Shown: positions 6,802 to 14,472 of the stretch, one piece after another
How the letters are laid out: each line of letters begins with the position of its first letter
Numbering within the stretch: position 1 is the stretch's first letter
IMG/VR virus record: IMGVR_UViG_3300045135_001049
Coordinates: 1 to 64,000 of that record
DNA length: 64,000 nucleotides
Direction: 5' to 3' (one strand)
Source: a virus
Program-made: the position numbers and the translations under genes
Notes under the pieces: generated by a model
Told to the model about the DNA's origin: nothing
Databases searched by the model: none
The model's input: the letters and a program-made list of their open reading frames with translations, nothing else

Positions 6802-8058
6802 TTATTTACCTGTTAATTTAATAGCTCGCATTTTTCCTTGATTCATTTCAGGCATGATTTGACCGCCATCTTCGATAAGCCAGATAACTGGTTTCCCTAG
6901 TTTAAAGAAAGGCTGTATGTCATCTTCAAAAAGGTAGCCGTCAGTAGTTACTACAAGAGCATCAAAATCAATCTTGTTTTTACGAAACTCTTCAATTGCT
7001 GGCGCTAGAATAGTACCACCACATCGAGTTCGTTCAACTGATCGGGAGTCCCTGGTAAGCTTGCTTGGAGGACTAGCTTCAGTGTCCACTTGAACCATTG
7101 TTACTGGTGTATTAAACATATCGCAGATGCTAATGATCTCACCCCATAATTGTTTTAGAGCATCATCATTTACCGATCCCGACACATCTGAAATTACACC
7201 AAGTTCAAATACACGATTTTTAGTACGTCCTTTAATCCAGTTGGCAAAAGGCATTCTTCTGTCTTTTCGGAGCAGTGTTTTTTTAATGTTGGCACGTTTG
7301 TTGCCTACAATAGCTCGTAAAACACGTTTCCAATCCACTTCTCGACGTACCATAAGGTTATCAAGCATGTTGGAATAATTACTAGGTAGAGTACCTTTTG
7401 ATTTAATAGCCTCATTACCGGCTTTCTCCACCATATTTTTAGTTAATTCTTGTTGAAGGGTTGGGTCCCCTTCTGTATCCATCCACAAATCGTGGTCATC
7501 CAGAGCAATTCCTCCAGCACCGTTACCTCCTTGACCTCCTTGTTGGATCTGATCGTCATCAAGAATTTCGTAGTAGTACTCTGCTGTTTGATTCCAAAGA
7601 ACATTTTCTTCTTTGGTTGGGATATTGTCTGGGTATAAGGCGTAACTAGGGAGATGATTTCTGGTAATTTCTTGGTTAAGAGCAGTATCACTAGCTACAT
7701 TGTATTTCATAAAGTCTTTGTCGCCTACACGCAGCAAATGACCAAGCGCAATGTGGAGCATTTCATGTTTGATGATACCAATGCGATGTTCAAGTGGCAT
7801 GTCTGAACAAAAACCCATAGTAGGTTCCATCTCACCGTCATCATTTTTAGCATAACCGATAACGGGAGATGGGTTAATGTACAAGTTGTAGTGGTCGTTT
7901 TTAAAGTTTACGCCAGCTGGAGCTTGTAATTGAGTTGAGAAGACCACACGACATTGAGCAAGTAAGTGCAAATAAAATACATATTCCCGAAAGTATGGGC
8001 TTGCTTGCATAGACATATTAGCAATAGCTTCGTCAAAAGCACTACGATCAATAGTCAT
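6802..8058 (-). CDS. Metallopeptidase-like plus VWA-domain protein (DUF2201 type, N4 gp25 type)
   Basis: 418 aa in two parts. The N-terminal part has a zinc-peptidase-like HEMLH motif (H98, E99, H102). After a Gly-rich linker near residues 172-183, the C-terminal part is a VWA-like domain with MIDAS DVSGS at 291-295 and a downstream TTDGY. This is the DUF2201 architecture. VWA proteins of this class pair with MoxR ATPases; that partner lies at 4146-5465. Whether the HExxH is catalytic is not known. GGAG lies just before the start. Confidence 0.85.
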   Translation of the reverse strand: MTIDRSAFDEAIANMSMQASPYFREYVFYLHLLAQCRVVFSTQLQAPAGVNFKNDHYNLYINPSPVIGYAKNDDGEMEPTMGFCSDMPLEHRIGIIKHEMLHIALGHLLRVGDKDFMKYNVASDTALNQEITRNHLPSYALYPDNIPTKEENVLWNQTAEYYYEILDDDQIQQGGQGGNGAGGIALDDHDLWMDTEGDPTLQQELTKNMVEKAGNEAIKSKGTLPSNYSNMLDNLMVRREVDWKRVLRAIVGNKRANIKKTLLRKDRRMPFANWIKGRTKNRVFELGVISDVSGSVNDDALKQLWGEIISICDMFNTPVTMVQVDTEASPPSKLTRDSRSVERTRCGGTILAPAIEEFRKNKIDFDALVVTTDGYLFEDDIQPFFKLGKPVIWLIEDGGQIMPEMNQGKMRAIKLTGK

Positions 8059-8077
8059 AGTAGTCTCCTTTTACATT

Positions 8078-8662
8078 TTAGTAGTGTTGTACTCGGTTAC
8101 GTGCCTTAGCTTCACGAGTACCAGTGTAGTTACCTACCGCCTGGCCAGACTTTAGAGAGCCATTCTGGTTGAACACTCGGTTGTAAGTACCCCAAGTACC
8201 TGCAGACAGGCGAGTAACCATACCACGGTCTAGCTGTACTTCGCATGATTCCTGAATCTCTGCTTCGCCAGCGTAACGAACGATAGTGTTCTTAGTAGGC
8301 TCTTTCTCACATACGTGGAATTCGTTGTAGTAGTTTTTAGACTTAAGGTACAAGCCGTTAGCTCGCATCAACCAGTTGATATCCATCTGAACAGCAACAA
8401 GTTTAAGGTTTGAACGGTGTACTTTTGCGTAAGAACCGGTGTTATAGATCTTAGTAACGTTAAATAGTTTTACAAGATCAGCACGGCTGATAGTTGAACC
8501 TGCTTTAAACAGAGTTTTGTTTTTAGTAATGATATTATCGTAATCAATCAGACGTTGCTGACGTTTTGTGATTTTACCCATACGACGAGAAGAAGCCCTA
8601 GATGTAGGAGCTGCTGCTGTAGTTGCGGTAATTACTTTTACTTTACGAGTTGATTTAGCCAT
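8078..8662 (-). CDS. Hypothetical basic protein, 194 aa
   Basis: Start set at ATG 8662 (MAKSTRKVKV) with AAAGGAAAAC upstream; an earlier in-frame ATG overlaps the previous gene. The first 50 residues are rich in Lys/Arg/Ser/Thr/Ala, as in nucleic-acid-binding tails. The remainder is mixed alpha/beta without a known motif. Its position just upstream of the VWA gene suggests shared expression, not a shared function. Confidence 0.7.
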   Translation of the reverse strand: MAKSTRKVKVITATTAAAPTSRASSRRMGKITKRQQRLIDYDNIITKNKTLFKAGSTISRADLVKLFNVTKIYNTGSYAKVHRSNLKLVAVQMDINWLMRANGLYLKSKNYYNEFHVCEKEPTKNTIVRYAGEAEIQESCEVQLDRGMVTRLSAGTWGTYNRVFNQNGSLKSGQAVGNYTGTREAKARNRVQHY

Positions 8663-8690
8663 TTTAATGTTTTCCTTTGGTTTATTTAGT

Positions 8691-8894
8691 TTAATCTTCA
8701 ATGCTTGCGTAGAATCGTGAAGTTCCCATCAAGTCATTCAAGTCATCATAAGAAAGATGGTCTGCTGTTGCATAGTAATCGTCTGCAATAGACCCTTCCA
8801 TGTAACCAAAACCTAACTTCTTAGACTTCTTTTTCTGAATTGCAGCGTGAGTCTGCAATTTCCGAATCTGTTTTTTGTTAATTTTCTTGCTCAT
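8691..8894 (-). CDS. Hypothetical basic protein, 67 aa
   Basis: Start at ATG 8894 (MSKKINKKQIRK) with GAGGAAAAAGATT upstream, inside the end of the previous gene. A strongly basic N-terminal helix is followed by an acidic, Tyr/Asp-rich half. No domain recognised. Confidence 0.65.
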   Translation of the reverse strand: MSKKINKKQIRKLQTHAAIQKKKSKKLGFGYMEGSIADDYYATADHLSYDDLNDLMGTSRFYASIED

Positions 8895-9072
8895 AATCTT
8901 TTTCCTCAACAAATTGTGGACAACCAGATGCCATATTAGCAATAGCCATAGGAGCACCTTCCCCGCCCCACCATGCTTCCGCATCATTGATTATTTGTGG
9001 CGTTAACTTTCTGCGACATTCCGTATTCCCGCATGGGGAATTACAAAAAGTCATATCTTTAAAGCCTATCAT
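8878..9072 (-). CDS. Small Cys-rich (zinc-ribbon-like) protein, 64 aa
   Basis: Start near ATG 9072 or 9075 after GAGGAGAAG. Pattern TFCNSPCGNTECRRKLTP with three Cys, then AEAWWGGEGAP and SGCPQF, resembles small conserved phage proteins with a zinc-knuckle look. Metal binding is inferred from Cys spacing only. It overlaps its neighbours. Confidence 0.65.
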   Translation of the reverse strand: MIGFKDMTFCNSPCGNTECRRKLTPQIINDAEAWWGGEGAPMAIANMASGCPQFVEEKDYEQEN

Positions 9073-9298
9073 CATCTTCTCCTCTGAATGCAGCACGAAG
9101 TTTTTCGTTAAACTCTGCTTCCATACTCCGGTAAAACTCATTTACCTGAGCTTGTAGAGCAGCAGCCTGCACTAACATCCCTAGTTGAAAGGACGCATAG
9201 GCAACTACGCCTACGTAACCCAGCTGAATATAAGTTTCAGGGGTTATGGTAATAAGATAAGCGCCAGCAATAGCAAGCACTAGATATATTAAACTCAT
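9059..9298 (-). CDS. Small membrane protein, 79 aa
   Basis: Start set at ATG 9298 (MSLIYLVLAIAGAY) after GAGGGAATGAA. Two hydrophobic segments at residues about 3-20 and 26-45, followed by a charged helix ending in EDDDRL. It belongs to a cluster of three short membrane-linked genes here. Function unknown. Confidence 0.65.
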   Translation of the reverse strand: MSLIYLVLAIAGAYLITITPETYIQLGYVGVVAYASFQLGMLVQAAALQAQVNEFYRSMEAEFNEKLRAAFRGEDDDRL

Positions 9299-9495
9299 TT
9301 CATTCCCTCGCATTTAACTCCCCATTCTTTATAGTCTGGGTGAATTCCCGCACATACATTTTCTTTATATGTACGTTCAAAAAGAACTGCGTCTTCGTAG
9401 TCCATTTTTCCTGCTATTCCCATAAAAGCCAAAAAAATAAGAACAACGACAAGAAAAATAAGCCTTTCCATGATTTTTTGTGGAATTTGAGACAT
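9295..9495 (-). CDS. Small single-TM protein, 66 aa
   Basis: Start at ATG 9495 (MSQIPQKIMERL) with GGAGAAGATA upstream and a TAATG overlap. One transmembrane segment (LIFLVVVLIFLAFMG, residues about 12-26) precedes a soluble tail with two Cys. Spanin-like size, but no lipobox and no recognisable partner. Confidence 0.65.
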   Translation of the reverse strand: MSQIPQKIMERLIFLVVVLIFLAFMGIAGKMDYEDAVLFERTYKENVCAGIHPDYKEWGVKCEGMK

Positions 9496-9713
9496 TATCT
9501 TCTCCATTTAATTTCATGTTCATAAAAATCGTCGTTATCTAACGATCGATACTCCGTAATATTAATGTACCAGCCATACAGCATGTCCAAAGTACGTACA
9601 TAAATAAGTACATCCTCCCATTCATACCCTTCTGAGACAAAAAATTCCTCTTTATCGACCATGTATTCTGGTTTAGTAATCCATACTGCCCAGCCAACAA
9701 CTTTTGAGTCCAT
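9495..9713 (-). CDS. Hypothetical protein, 72 aa
   Basis: Start at ATG 9713 (MDSKVVGWAVW) with GGAGAAAGTT; a longer in-frame start lacks a ribosome-binding site. Aromatic- and acid-rich, no known domain. It is the first leftward gene after the oppositely oriented DUF1127 gene, so it probably needs a promoter in 9714-9830. Confidence 0.65.
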   Translation of the reverse strand: MDSKVVGWAVWITKPEYMVDKEEFFVSEGYEWEDVLIYVRTLDMLYGWYINITEYRSLDNDDFYEHEIKWRR

Positions 9714-9820
9714 AACTTTCTCCAAATAAAAAAGAAAAATAGTTCCGTTTTTCCTAAGAATAAAAAATGGAACAATAATTTTCACTTGTATAGTAAGAAT
9801 TAATCACTATATTCCCGCTT

Positions 9821-9837
9821 TATACAAAAGTATAATA
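9821..9837 (+). promoter_or_regulatory. TATAAT box within a TTATAC-aaaa-GTATAA dyad
   Basis: A consensus -10 (TATAAT, 9831-9836) overlaps the perfect dyad TTATAC-AAAA-GTATAA, 28 bases before the DUF1127 start codon. No good -35 is visible at 17 bp. The dyad could be an operator, or -10 elements in both directions. It is the likely promoter for the only plus-strand gene in the left arm. Confidence 0.55.
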
Positions 9838-9863
9838 CACCCTCACACACAAAGGAATTATTT

Positions 9864-10034
9864 ATGAAACACAAAATTAAAAGAACGATCCAACGCATTT
9901 TCATCTCAATGATTCGTGCGCAAGAAAAAAGAGCAGTCGAGCATATTCTTTACCGTCTTTCCAAACGAGAATTAGATGACATTGGTATTAGCCGTTCTGA
10001 CATCTCTCGTATTGCTGCAGGTATGAAAAAATAA
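9864..10034 (+). CDS. DUF1127-family protein, 56 aa (moron)
   Basis: Frame MKHKIKRTIQRIF... with C-terminal LSKRELDDIGISRSDISRIA, the DUF1127 pattern (LxxreLxDIGisRxdI) of small basic bacterial proteins. Some members act in RNA-related regulation or phosphate/carbon control. Ribosome-binding site AAAGGAATT lies just upstream. It is the only plus-strand gene in the left 15.7 kb, has its own -10 box, and is shielded downstream by a minus-strand terminator. That is the anatomy of a host-derived moron. A role in modifying host regulation is inference. Confidence 0.8.
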   Translation: MKHKIKRTIQRIFISMIRAQEKRAVEHILYRLSKRELDDIGISRSDISRIAAGMKK

Positions 10035-10037
10035 AGC

Positions 10038-10057
10038 CGATACCCCGAAGGGTACCG
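10038..10057 (-). terminator. Terminator ending the RNAP-side leftward transcript
   Basis: On the minus strand CGGTACCC-TTCG-GGGTATCG (one G-U pair) is followed by GCTTTATTTTTT. It lies just after the stop of 10068-10343 and would stop leftward transcription before the opposed DUF1127 gene. On the plus strand there is no T-tract. Confidence 0.8.
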
Positions 10058-10067
10058 ACTGACACAG

Positions 10068-10343
10068 TTAATCTAGTTCTAGTGACAACTGCTCTAAACG
10101 TTTGTTGATAATATTCAACGCATAGCTAGTTACTTCGATGGCATCTTCATCTACATAGCGATCGATTACCGATTCCTGTGAGATGGAGTCCATCCATTTA
10201 TTGATTAGTCGACCGAATGCTTTCTTACGATTGCCTTCTGCAAGTGCTTCCACGATCACCTGATCATGTGAAGCCATGCTTACTAGACGGTTGACTACTT
10301 GCTTACGCTGTTTGTTTACTCGTGAACGACGTACTCTACGCAT
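10068..10343 (-). CDS. Hypothetical protein, 91 aa, downstream of RNAP genes
   Basis: Frame MRRVRRSRVNKQRKQ... with AAGGAAAATATC before the ATG. Very basic N-terminus (residues 1-20) followed by an all-helical, acidic C-terminal half. It starts 11 bases after the catalytic RNAP subunit stop and ends at a terminator, so the two are co-transcribed. A role as a polymerase accessory factor is possible but not shown by any motif. Confidence 0.7.
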   Translation of the reverse strand: MRRVRRSRVNKQRKQVVNRLVSMASHDQVIVEALAEGNRKKAFGRLINKWMDSISQESVIDRYVDEDAIEVTSYALNIINKRLEQLSLELD

Positions 10344-10354
10344 GATATTTTCCT

Positions 10355-11482
10355 TTACTTAAGTGCCATTGAGCTGGCTGTGAATGTACCTTCAAACGGT
10401 ACTACTTTAGATTTTAGGTTATTCCATTCTTCTTGAGCTTTACCTGGTGAGATACCAATGCTAATGAAGAAGTCTTTTAGAATTTCTTTACGGTTCTCGT
10501 AAATCTTCTCTAGTTCTTCTCCATACCATTTACGCACATCAGCCGCAGCTGCAGGTGACACAATGAATGCGTCATGAATAGGAATACCCCATCCATACTT
10601 GTCCATAACTTTACCAATTACCTTATTGGCAACTTGGCTATCAAGGTTATGTACAAGCAAAGTCATGAAGTAACGCTTGAATTGCTTTAGATCTGGTACT
10701 CGTTTAGTATCCATATGCAATACAGTATTGTACTGCTTATCTTCGCTATCCCAGATCTTGTACGCTCTAGCCTTCTCTCCTACATTTCGGTAGCGGTTAC
10801 AGCTAACATCAAACTCTTCATTCCAGATCTTGACTTTCATTGAGCTCTTAGGTGCAGCATTGTTGATAATGAACTCCTTCAACATATTTGCTACACCGAA
10901 TGGACCATCTGCCATTTCTTTAGTGTACAATGCAATATCTTCAGGACCATACTGGATCCCGTTGTCTTGCCATAGTTCACCACATGTTTTGCTAGAGCCA
11001 TACAGCATTGGTGTTGCTGCTTTCTTTAGCATTTGACGAGACATACCTTCTAGTTTCCAAGGATCTTCCAGAGTTTCTCCAATTACATTGGTCATCTCCA
11101 TTAGACGCTTGTCACCCAATAGAATACCTTCATACTGCAGCATAGATGCTGACGCATCCAGCTCAATAGGTACAGTCCATTTGTAGGTCTCATCACGGTA
11201 GTTGTGCTCACTGTGCACGGATAGGTGTCGTACTAGGCTAGATCCTTTCCCTTTCGGTATACGAAAGTAGTCGTCTAGCTCAGCATACAGACGCTCAAGC
11301 CACATGTTTTCATGTAGCTCTTTGCGATCTTCTTCATCTGCAAGATCAAGATCATGCAAGTTACCCATAATGTAGTCTGTTTGACCACATGCAACCTTAA
11401 GCTCAGTGTTACCTGAGCCTGGTTTGAATGAGCCTGATAGCTCTGCAATGAATAGGAATACTGCTTCACATTCTGTACGCAT
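10355..11482 (-). CDS. T7-like RNA polymerase, catalytic (C-terminal) subunit, N4 RNAPII type
   Basis: 375 aa carrying all C-terminal motifs of single-subunit RNA polymerases. Motif A is PIELDASASMLQYEG with catalytic D109. Motif B is RQMLKKAATPMLYGS with R149, K153, Y161 and G162 spaced exactly as R627, K631, Y639 and G640 of T7. Motif C is PIHDAF with H303-D304. The N-terminal half of the T7 enzyme is missing and is encoded by the neighbouring gene 16 bases upstream. N4 RNA polymerase II is known to be such a heterodimer and transcribes middle genes. GGAGGTACGTC precedes the ATG. Confidence 0.92.
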   Translation of the reverse strand: MRTECEAVFLFIAELSGSFKPGSGNTELKVACGQTDYIMGNLHDLDLADEEDRKELHENMWLERLYAELDDYFRIPKGKGSSLVRHLSVHSEHNYRDETYKWTVPIELDASASMLQYEGILLGDKRLMEMTNVIGETLEDPWKLEGMSRQMLKKAATPMLYGSSKTCGELWQDNGIQYGPEDIALYTKEMADGPFGVANMLKEFIINNAAPKSSMKVKIWNEEFDVSCNRYRNVGEKARAYKIWDSEDKQYNTVLHMDTKRVPDLKQFKRYFMTLLVHNLDSQVANKVIGKVMDKYGWGIPIHDAFIVSPAAAADVRKWYGEELEKIYENRKEILKDFFISIGISPGKAQEEWNNLKSKVVPFEGTFTASSMALK

Positions 11483-11498
11483 GACGTACCTCCATTTG

Positions 11499-12245
11499 TT
11501 AATCTTCGTAAGTGATGACCAGTGCAGACCTGAAGTCTTTACTACTGATCGGATTAGCCACTTTCTTTAATGCCTGACTAATAGCACGTCCACGGCTATC
11601 ACTGATGCTATCACCTGTAGTGAAAGTCTCATACCTGTGATAACTATGCCAATCGAAGATTCCACAAGATACTTTATCGTAACTTGCATCATCAGATTGC
11701 ATTTCTGGATACTCCTGACGGATCTTATCCATAGATTTAGTAAGATTCAGCTTGACAGCCTTCTCATACTCTTTCAGTTTTGCCATATCGTATCCAAACT
11801 GAGTATTACCAGCATCACGGAATCCTGTACGCACTAATCCAGTACGTTTAGTCTTACCATTCTGCCTCACTAGTTTAGATGCCCTAGCTTCACGACACTC
11901 AAGCAGATATTTATCGTACTTGTAGTTTGCTTTGATGCTATTAAGCTCATCCACATCTACATAGTCGTACAATTTATCAGCATTAAGCTTCAGTGATGCC
12001 CATTTACGACCTGTTAGACTACGACTTTCTACCCAATTATGGGCACATAGACGTCGTACAATGTCGTTATAGAGCTTTGGTCCCAGTTTGTCGTACCAGA
12101 ACAGTCCGTTGGTATCGCTATCATTAAGGAAATTCATCCATACTGCTTTCCAGAATGAGCGGATTTCATTTTCCTGCTCTGGATAATCAGTAAAGATAGC
12201 TGAACCTGGATATTCTAGCCGTCCTTCAAGTAGTTGCTCACGCAT
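11499..12245 (-). CDS. T7-like RNA polymerase, N-terminal subunit, N4 RNAPII type
   Basis: 248 aa. Near the C-terminus is DSRGR (D216-R220), equivalent to the DxxGR motif of T7 RNA polymerase (DWRGR), followed by AISQALKKVANPISSKDF, which corresponds to the segment after it. The protein ends where the catalytic subunit's sequence begins in the T7 alignment. A proper ribosome-binding site (AGGAGATAG) and a terminator upstream make it the first gene of the RNAP unit. N4 has the same two-gene arrangement. It presumably dimerises with the product of 10355-11482. Confidence 0.88.
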   Translation of the reverse strand: MREQLLEGRLEYPGSAIFTDYPEQENEIRSFWKAVWMNFLNDSDTNGLFWYDKLGPKLYNDIVRRLCAHNWVESRSLTGRKWASLKLNADKLYDYVDVDELNSIKANYKYDKYLLECREARASKLVRQNGKTKRTGLVRTGFRDAGNTQFGYDMAKLKEYEKAVKLNLTKSMDKIRQEYPEMQSDDASYDKVSCGIFDWHSYHRYETFTTGDSISDSRGRAISQALKKVANPISSKDFRSALVITYED

Positions 12246-12269
12246 GAGACTATCTCCTGAGTTTAGTTT

Positions 12270-12301
12270 ACATAAAAGAGTAGAGGGACTTTCGCCCCTC
12301 T
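12270..12301 (-). terminator. Terminator before the RNAP genes
   Basis: Minus-strand AGAGGG-GCGAAAGT-CCCTCT with a short T-tract (CTCTTTT). It lies between the 12316-12963 gene and the RNAP genes, so it could be an attenuator or end the early transcript. Confidence 0.6.
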
Positions 12302-12315
12302 AGGTGTTACGCGTA

Positions 12316-12963
12316 TTACAGTACAAATTCCACTTCTGCGATTGCTTCTTGAGCTTGCTCGTAGGCTTTCTCAGCAGTTTCCTGTGCACGTAGGAACTCT
12401 TTCTCAAAGTTCTCTTCGGTAATTGCTGACACATCAGCTACTACCCCTAGTTCCGATTGCAACACGCTAAGCACATTACGTACTGCAGGCACGTTGTACG
12501 GTACTTCGTCTACAATCACGTTGTTGTTACGTGAGTAGTAAGCTGGTGTACCGAATGCAGCTACTGTCTTCTCAATCAGTTCCATGTTCAGACCTGTCTC
12601 AATGAGAAGCAGATCTTTGTGTTCCTGGCAAGAGTACAGAATACCTGTAGCAATCTGATACATCAGGTCAACCTGTGTACCATAGTTGTAGCGGTGCTTA
12701 CCTGCCCACTTACGCATATCATCTGTTTTACGGTTCTTGATAGGCATACTGCTAACCAGACCTTCACAGATACCGACCATTGACTGAAGTTTCTCAGTCT
12801 GTAGTCGACTAGCTTCCATTGCTGCACGTGCATTCAGTAGTTCTTCACTACCTTCACGCTCAATAGTAGCTTGCAACAGTGCAACCTGTACTTTCTCACG
12901 GAGTTTCTCCGCATTGGCTGCTTTGATTGCTTCTGCTTTTGCTTTCAATTCTTCGATGTTCAT
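12316..12963 (-). CDS. Hypothetical helical protein, 215 aa
   Basis: Frame MNIEELKAKAEAIK... with AAAGGAAAATATCAC upstream. Residues 1-70 and 185-212 are Ala/Glu/Lys-rich helices likely to form coiled coils; the middle part has Tyr- and Asn-rich segments. It is the last gene before the terminator preceding the RNAP pair. No family recognised. Confidence 0.75.
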   Translation of the reverse strand: MNIEELKAKAEAIKAANAEKLREKVQVALLQATIEREGSEELLNARAAMEASRLQTEKLQSMVGICEGLVSSMPIKNRKTDDMRKWAGKHRYNYGTQVDLMYQIATGILYSCQEHKDLLLIETGLNMELIEKTVAAFGTPAYYSRNNNVIVDEVPYNVPAVRNVLSVLQSELGVVADVSAITEENFEKEFLRAQETAEKAYEQAQEAIAEVEFVL

Positions 12964-13001
12964 GTGATATTTTCCTTTTGTTTCAGTTAGTTAAGTTGTT
13001 T

Positions 13002-13271
13002 TTACACCATGACCCATGGACATGAGTCAGGTGTATATAGTATTTCCATTCCATCATAGTCTTCTATGAAGTAACGGTCTTCGTCTATCTCGACAATAAT
13101 GATATCCCCTACATTTTTGCAAGATTCGACACATTGGATAACTAATGGATCATGACGTTCTAGACCATAGTAATCTCGGTCAACTACACCATGACTTGCC
13201 ATCCATATCCGCATTTCTTCGGTGAACATGAATCCACCCCAGTTAGCATTGATTGCCACCTTAGTCGCCAT
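13002..13271 (-). CDS. Conserved small phage protein, 89 aa
   Basis: The N-terminus VAINANWGGFMFTEE and the C-terminal EDYDGMEI fit a small family seen in many phages (pattern KVxINxxxGGFxxS/TEE ... EYDGxE); its function is unknown to me. Its ATG lies inside the end of the preceding 40-aa gene. Confidence 0.75.
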   Translation of the reverse strand: MATKVAINANWGGFMFTEEMRIWMASHGVVDRDYYGLERHDPLVIQCVESCKNVGDIIIVEIDEDRYFIEDYDGMEILYTPDSCPWVMV

Positions 13272-13383
13272 ACACTAGCTCCCAATGTTGATACGTTACC
13301 TTAACCATCAGTACTTCAAGCGATGACTTCTCTTTCGAGTAACACAGACGTCTCCCTGTGTTCTTATCCACTAGATACCACAT
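13261..13383 (-). CDS. Hypothetical 40-aa protein
   Basis: Frame MWYLVDKNTGRRLCYSKEKS... ending ELVYGD. It overlaps the upstream gene as TAATG (with AGGAGATGG before the start) and the downstream gene by 11 bases. This pattern of coupled overlaps supports a real small gene. Function unknown. Confidence 0.6.
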   Translation of the reverse strand: MWYLVDKNTGRRLCYSKEKSSLEVLMVKVTYQHWELVYGD

Positions 13384-13598
13384 TACCATCTCCTTCTAGT
13401 TTGCTCATCCAGATCTTCGAACCAAGTATCCTGTTCGTAATCAAGCTCTAGATCTGCACCTGACTCAGATGCATAGGTTTCACATTCTATCTGGATCATG
13501 TCCAGCATATGCTCACATTCATTCGGATCATAATCTTCAGCATTACCCGCTGCTAGATAATCTCTAAACATATCCACAATGTATTCAGGATATCTCAT
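13383..13598 (-). CDS. Hypothetical acidic protein, 71 aa
   Basis: Frame MRYPEYIVDMFRDYLAAG..., strongly acidic with four Glu/Asp clusters and a basic C-terminus RRRW. Coupled to both neighbours by TAATG overlaps. Its charge could suit DNA mimicry or inhibition of a host DNA-binding protein, but no known inhibitor is recognised. Confidence 0.6.
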   Translation of the reverse strand: MRYPEYIVDMFRDYLAAGNAEDYDPNECEHMLDMIQIECETYASESGADLELDYEQDTWFEDLDEQTRRRW

Positions 13599-13768
13599 TA
13601 CATGTACTCCTCGTCGTCTATCTTACGAACGGTAAAGGTTGATTCATACTGTCCAGTCTCTTGGACATACTTACACATTGCAATGTAAGCCTCTTCTCCT
13701 GACGAGAATAAGCCAATCACTAGTTCTTTACTGTTATCCATTGGTTGCACTAGTTCATATGCTGTCAT
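13598..13768 (-). CDS. Hypothetical protein, 56 aa
   Basis: Frame MTAYELVQPMDNSKELVIGL... ending DDEEYM. ATGA overlap with the upstream gene and TAATG overlap with the downstream one. The ending STFTVRKIDDEEYM is typical of small early phage proteins. No domain recognised. Confidence 0.6.
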   Translation of the reverse strand: MTAYELVQPMDNSKELVIGLFSSGEEAYIAMCKYVQETGQYESTFTVRKIDDEEYM

Positions 13769-14076
13769 ATAAATTCCTCTGGGTATTCCTCATAATAGCT
13801 GTCCACTAGATCTTCTACTTCGTCTATGTAAACCAAGTCTTCGTTACCGAGCACCACACGTAATGCTGCTCGTTTACCGTTAGTAGTTTTATATTCAGAG
13901 CAAGAAGATTCGTTTATATACTTAATTTTTACAATGATCATACTGTATATATCTGCCATTCTTAACGAAGTCGCAACTATATAGTCTATACGGTCATCTT
14001 CATGAGCATAGTCATACCAATCAATCTTACCTGTAGTTCTTTCCACATAATAGTTAAAGCCATTATGATTTATCAT
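13765..14076 (-). CDS. Hypothetical protein, 103 aa
   Basis: Frame MINHNGFNYYVERTTG... preceded by AGGAGATAGCCT. Mixed alpha/beta, rich in Tyr and Asp, acidic C-terminus. Coupled to the next gene by ATGA. Function unknown. Confidence 0.65.
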   Translation of the reverse strand: MINHNGFNYYVERTTGKIDWYDYAHEDDRIDYIVATSLRMADIYSMIIVKIKYINESSCSEYKTTNGKRAALRVVLGNEDLVYIDEVEDLVDSYYEEYPEEFI

Positions 14077-14086
14077 AGGCTATCTC

Positions 14087-14260
14087 CTATAAAAGGTCAG
14101 CAGTGTTAAAGTATACTACAACGTCACCTGTTCTATCTGAGGTGTACCATACTTTGCATTCGTTATCTTGCTGACGCAGGTTGATGTAGACACCTTTAGG
14201 TATCTTGAAATACTTACGTGCCAGCATCTTGATCAGTGTTCTGTGGTTGATAGTTTCCAT
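14087..14260 (-). CDS. Hypothetical protein, 57 aa
   Basis: Frame METINHRTLIKMLARKYFKI... ending FNTADLL. It could be an RNA- or DNA-binding small protein given the basic N-terminal helix, but no motif is diagnostic. It begins the 13.0-14.3 kb run of overlapping small genes after a 200-bp gap. Confidence 0.6.
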   Translation of the reverse strand: METINHRTLIKMLARKYFKIPKGVYINLRQQDNECKVWYTSDRTGDVVVYFNTADLL

Positions 14261-14472
14261 GTTGTTTACCTGTATGTGTTGTACTTAGGATTATGCAGAT
14301 TTTGCATAATTAGGTGTGCTTAAGTTGTTGATAATATTACTTAGTAAAGTATGTGTACGAAGATGTACTCAAATACTAAGTGACTATCTGTATGATTAAG
14401 CAGGTCAAAATTGGTAGGAAATGGAGAATACTAGCCCAGATTGCTCTGGGACTAGCATATAATTGCGTGTAC
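14261..14472. other. Non-coding gap with hairpin
   Basis: No supported gene. It contains an AT-rich stretch (14300-14400) likely to carry the promoter for the small-gene run to the left, and the hairpin CTAG(T)CCCAGA/TCTGGG-CTAG at 14431-14455 just after the stop of 14473-14703. The hairpin lacks a T-tract, so it may be a processing or weak termination site. Confidence 0.5.

Noticed and set aside
10355-12245. RNAP split as a sequencing frameshift
   Set aside because: There is a 16-bp intergenic gap, a stop codon and a strong ribosome-binding site before the second gene, and the same two-gene form is known in N4.
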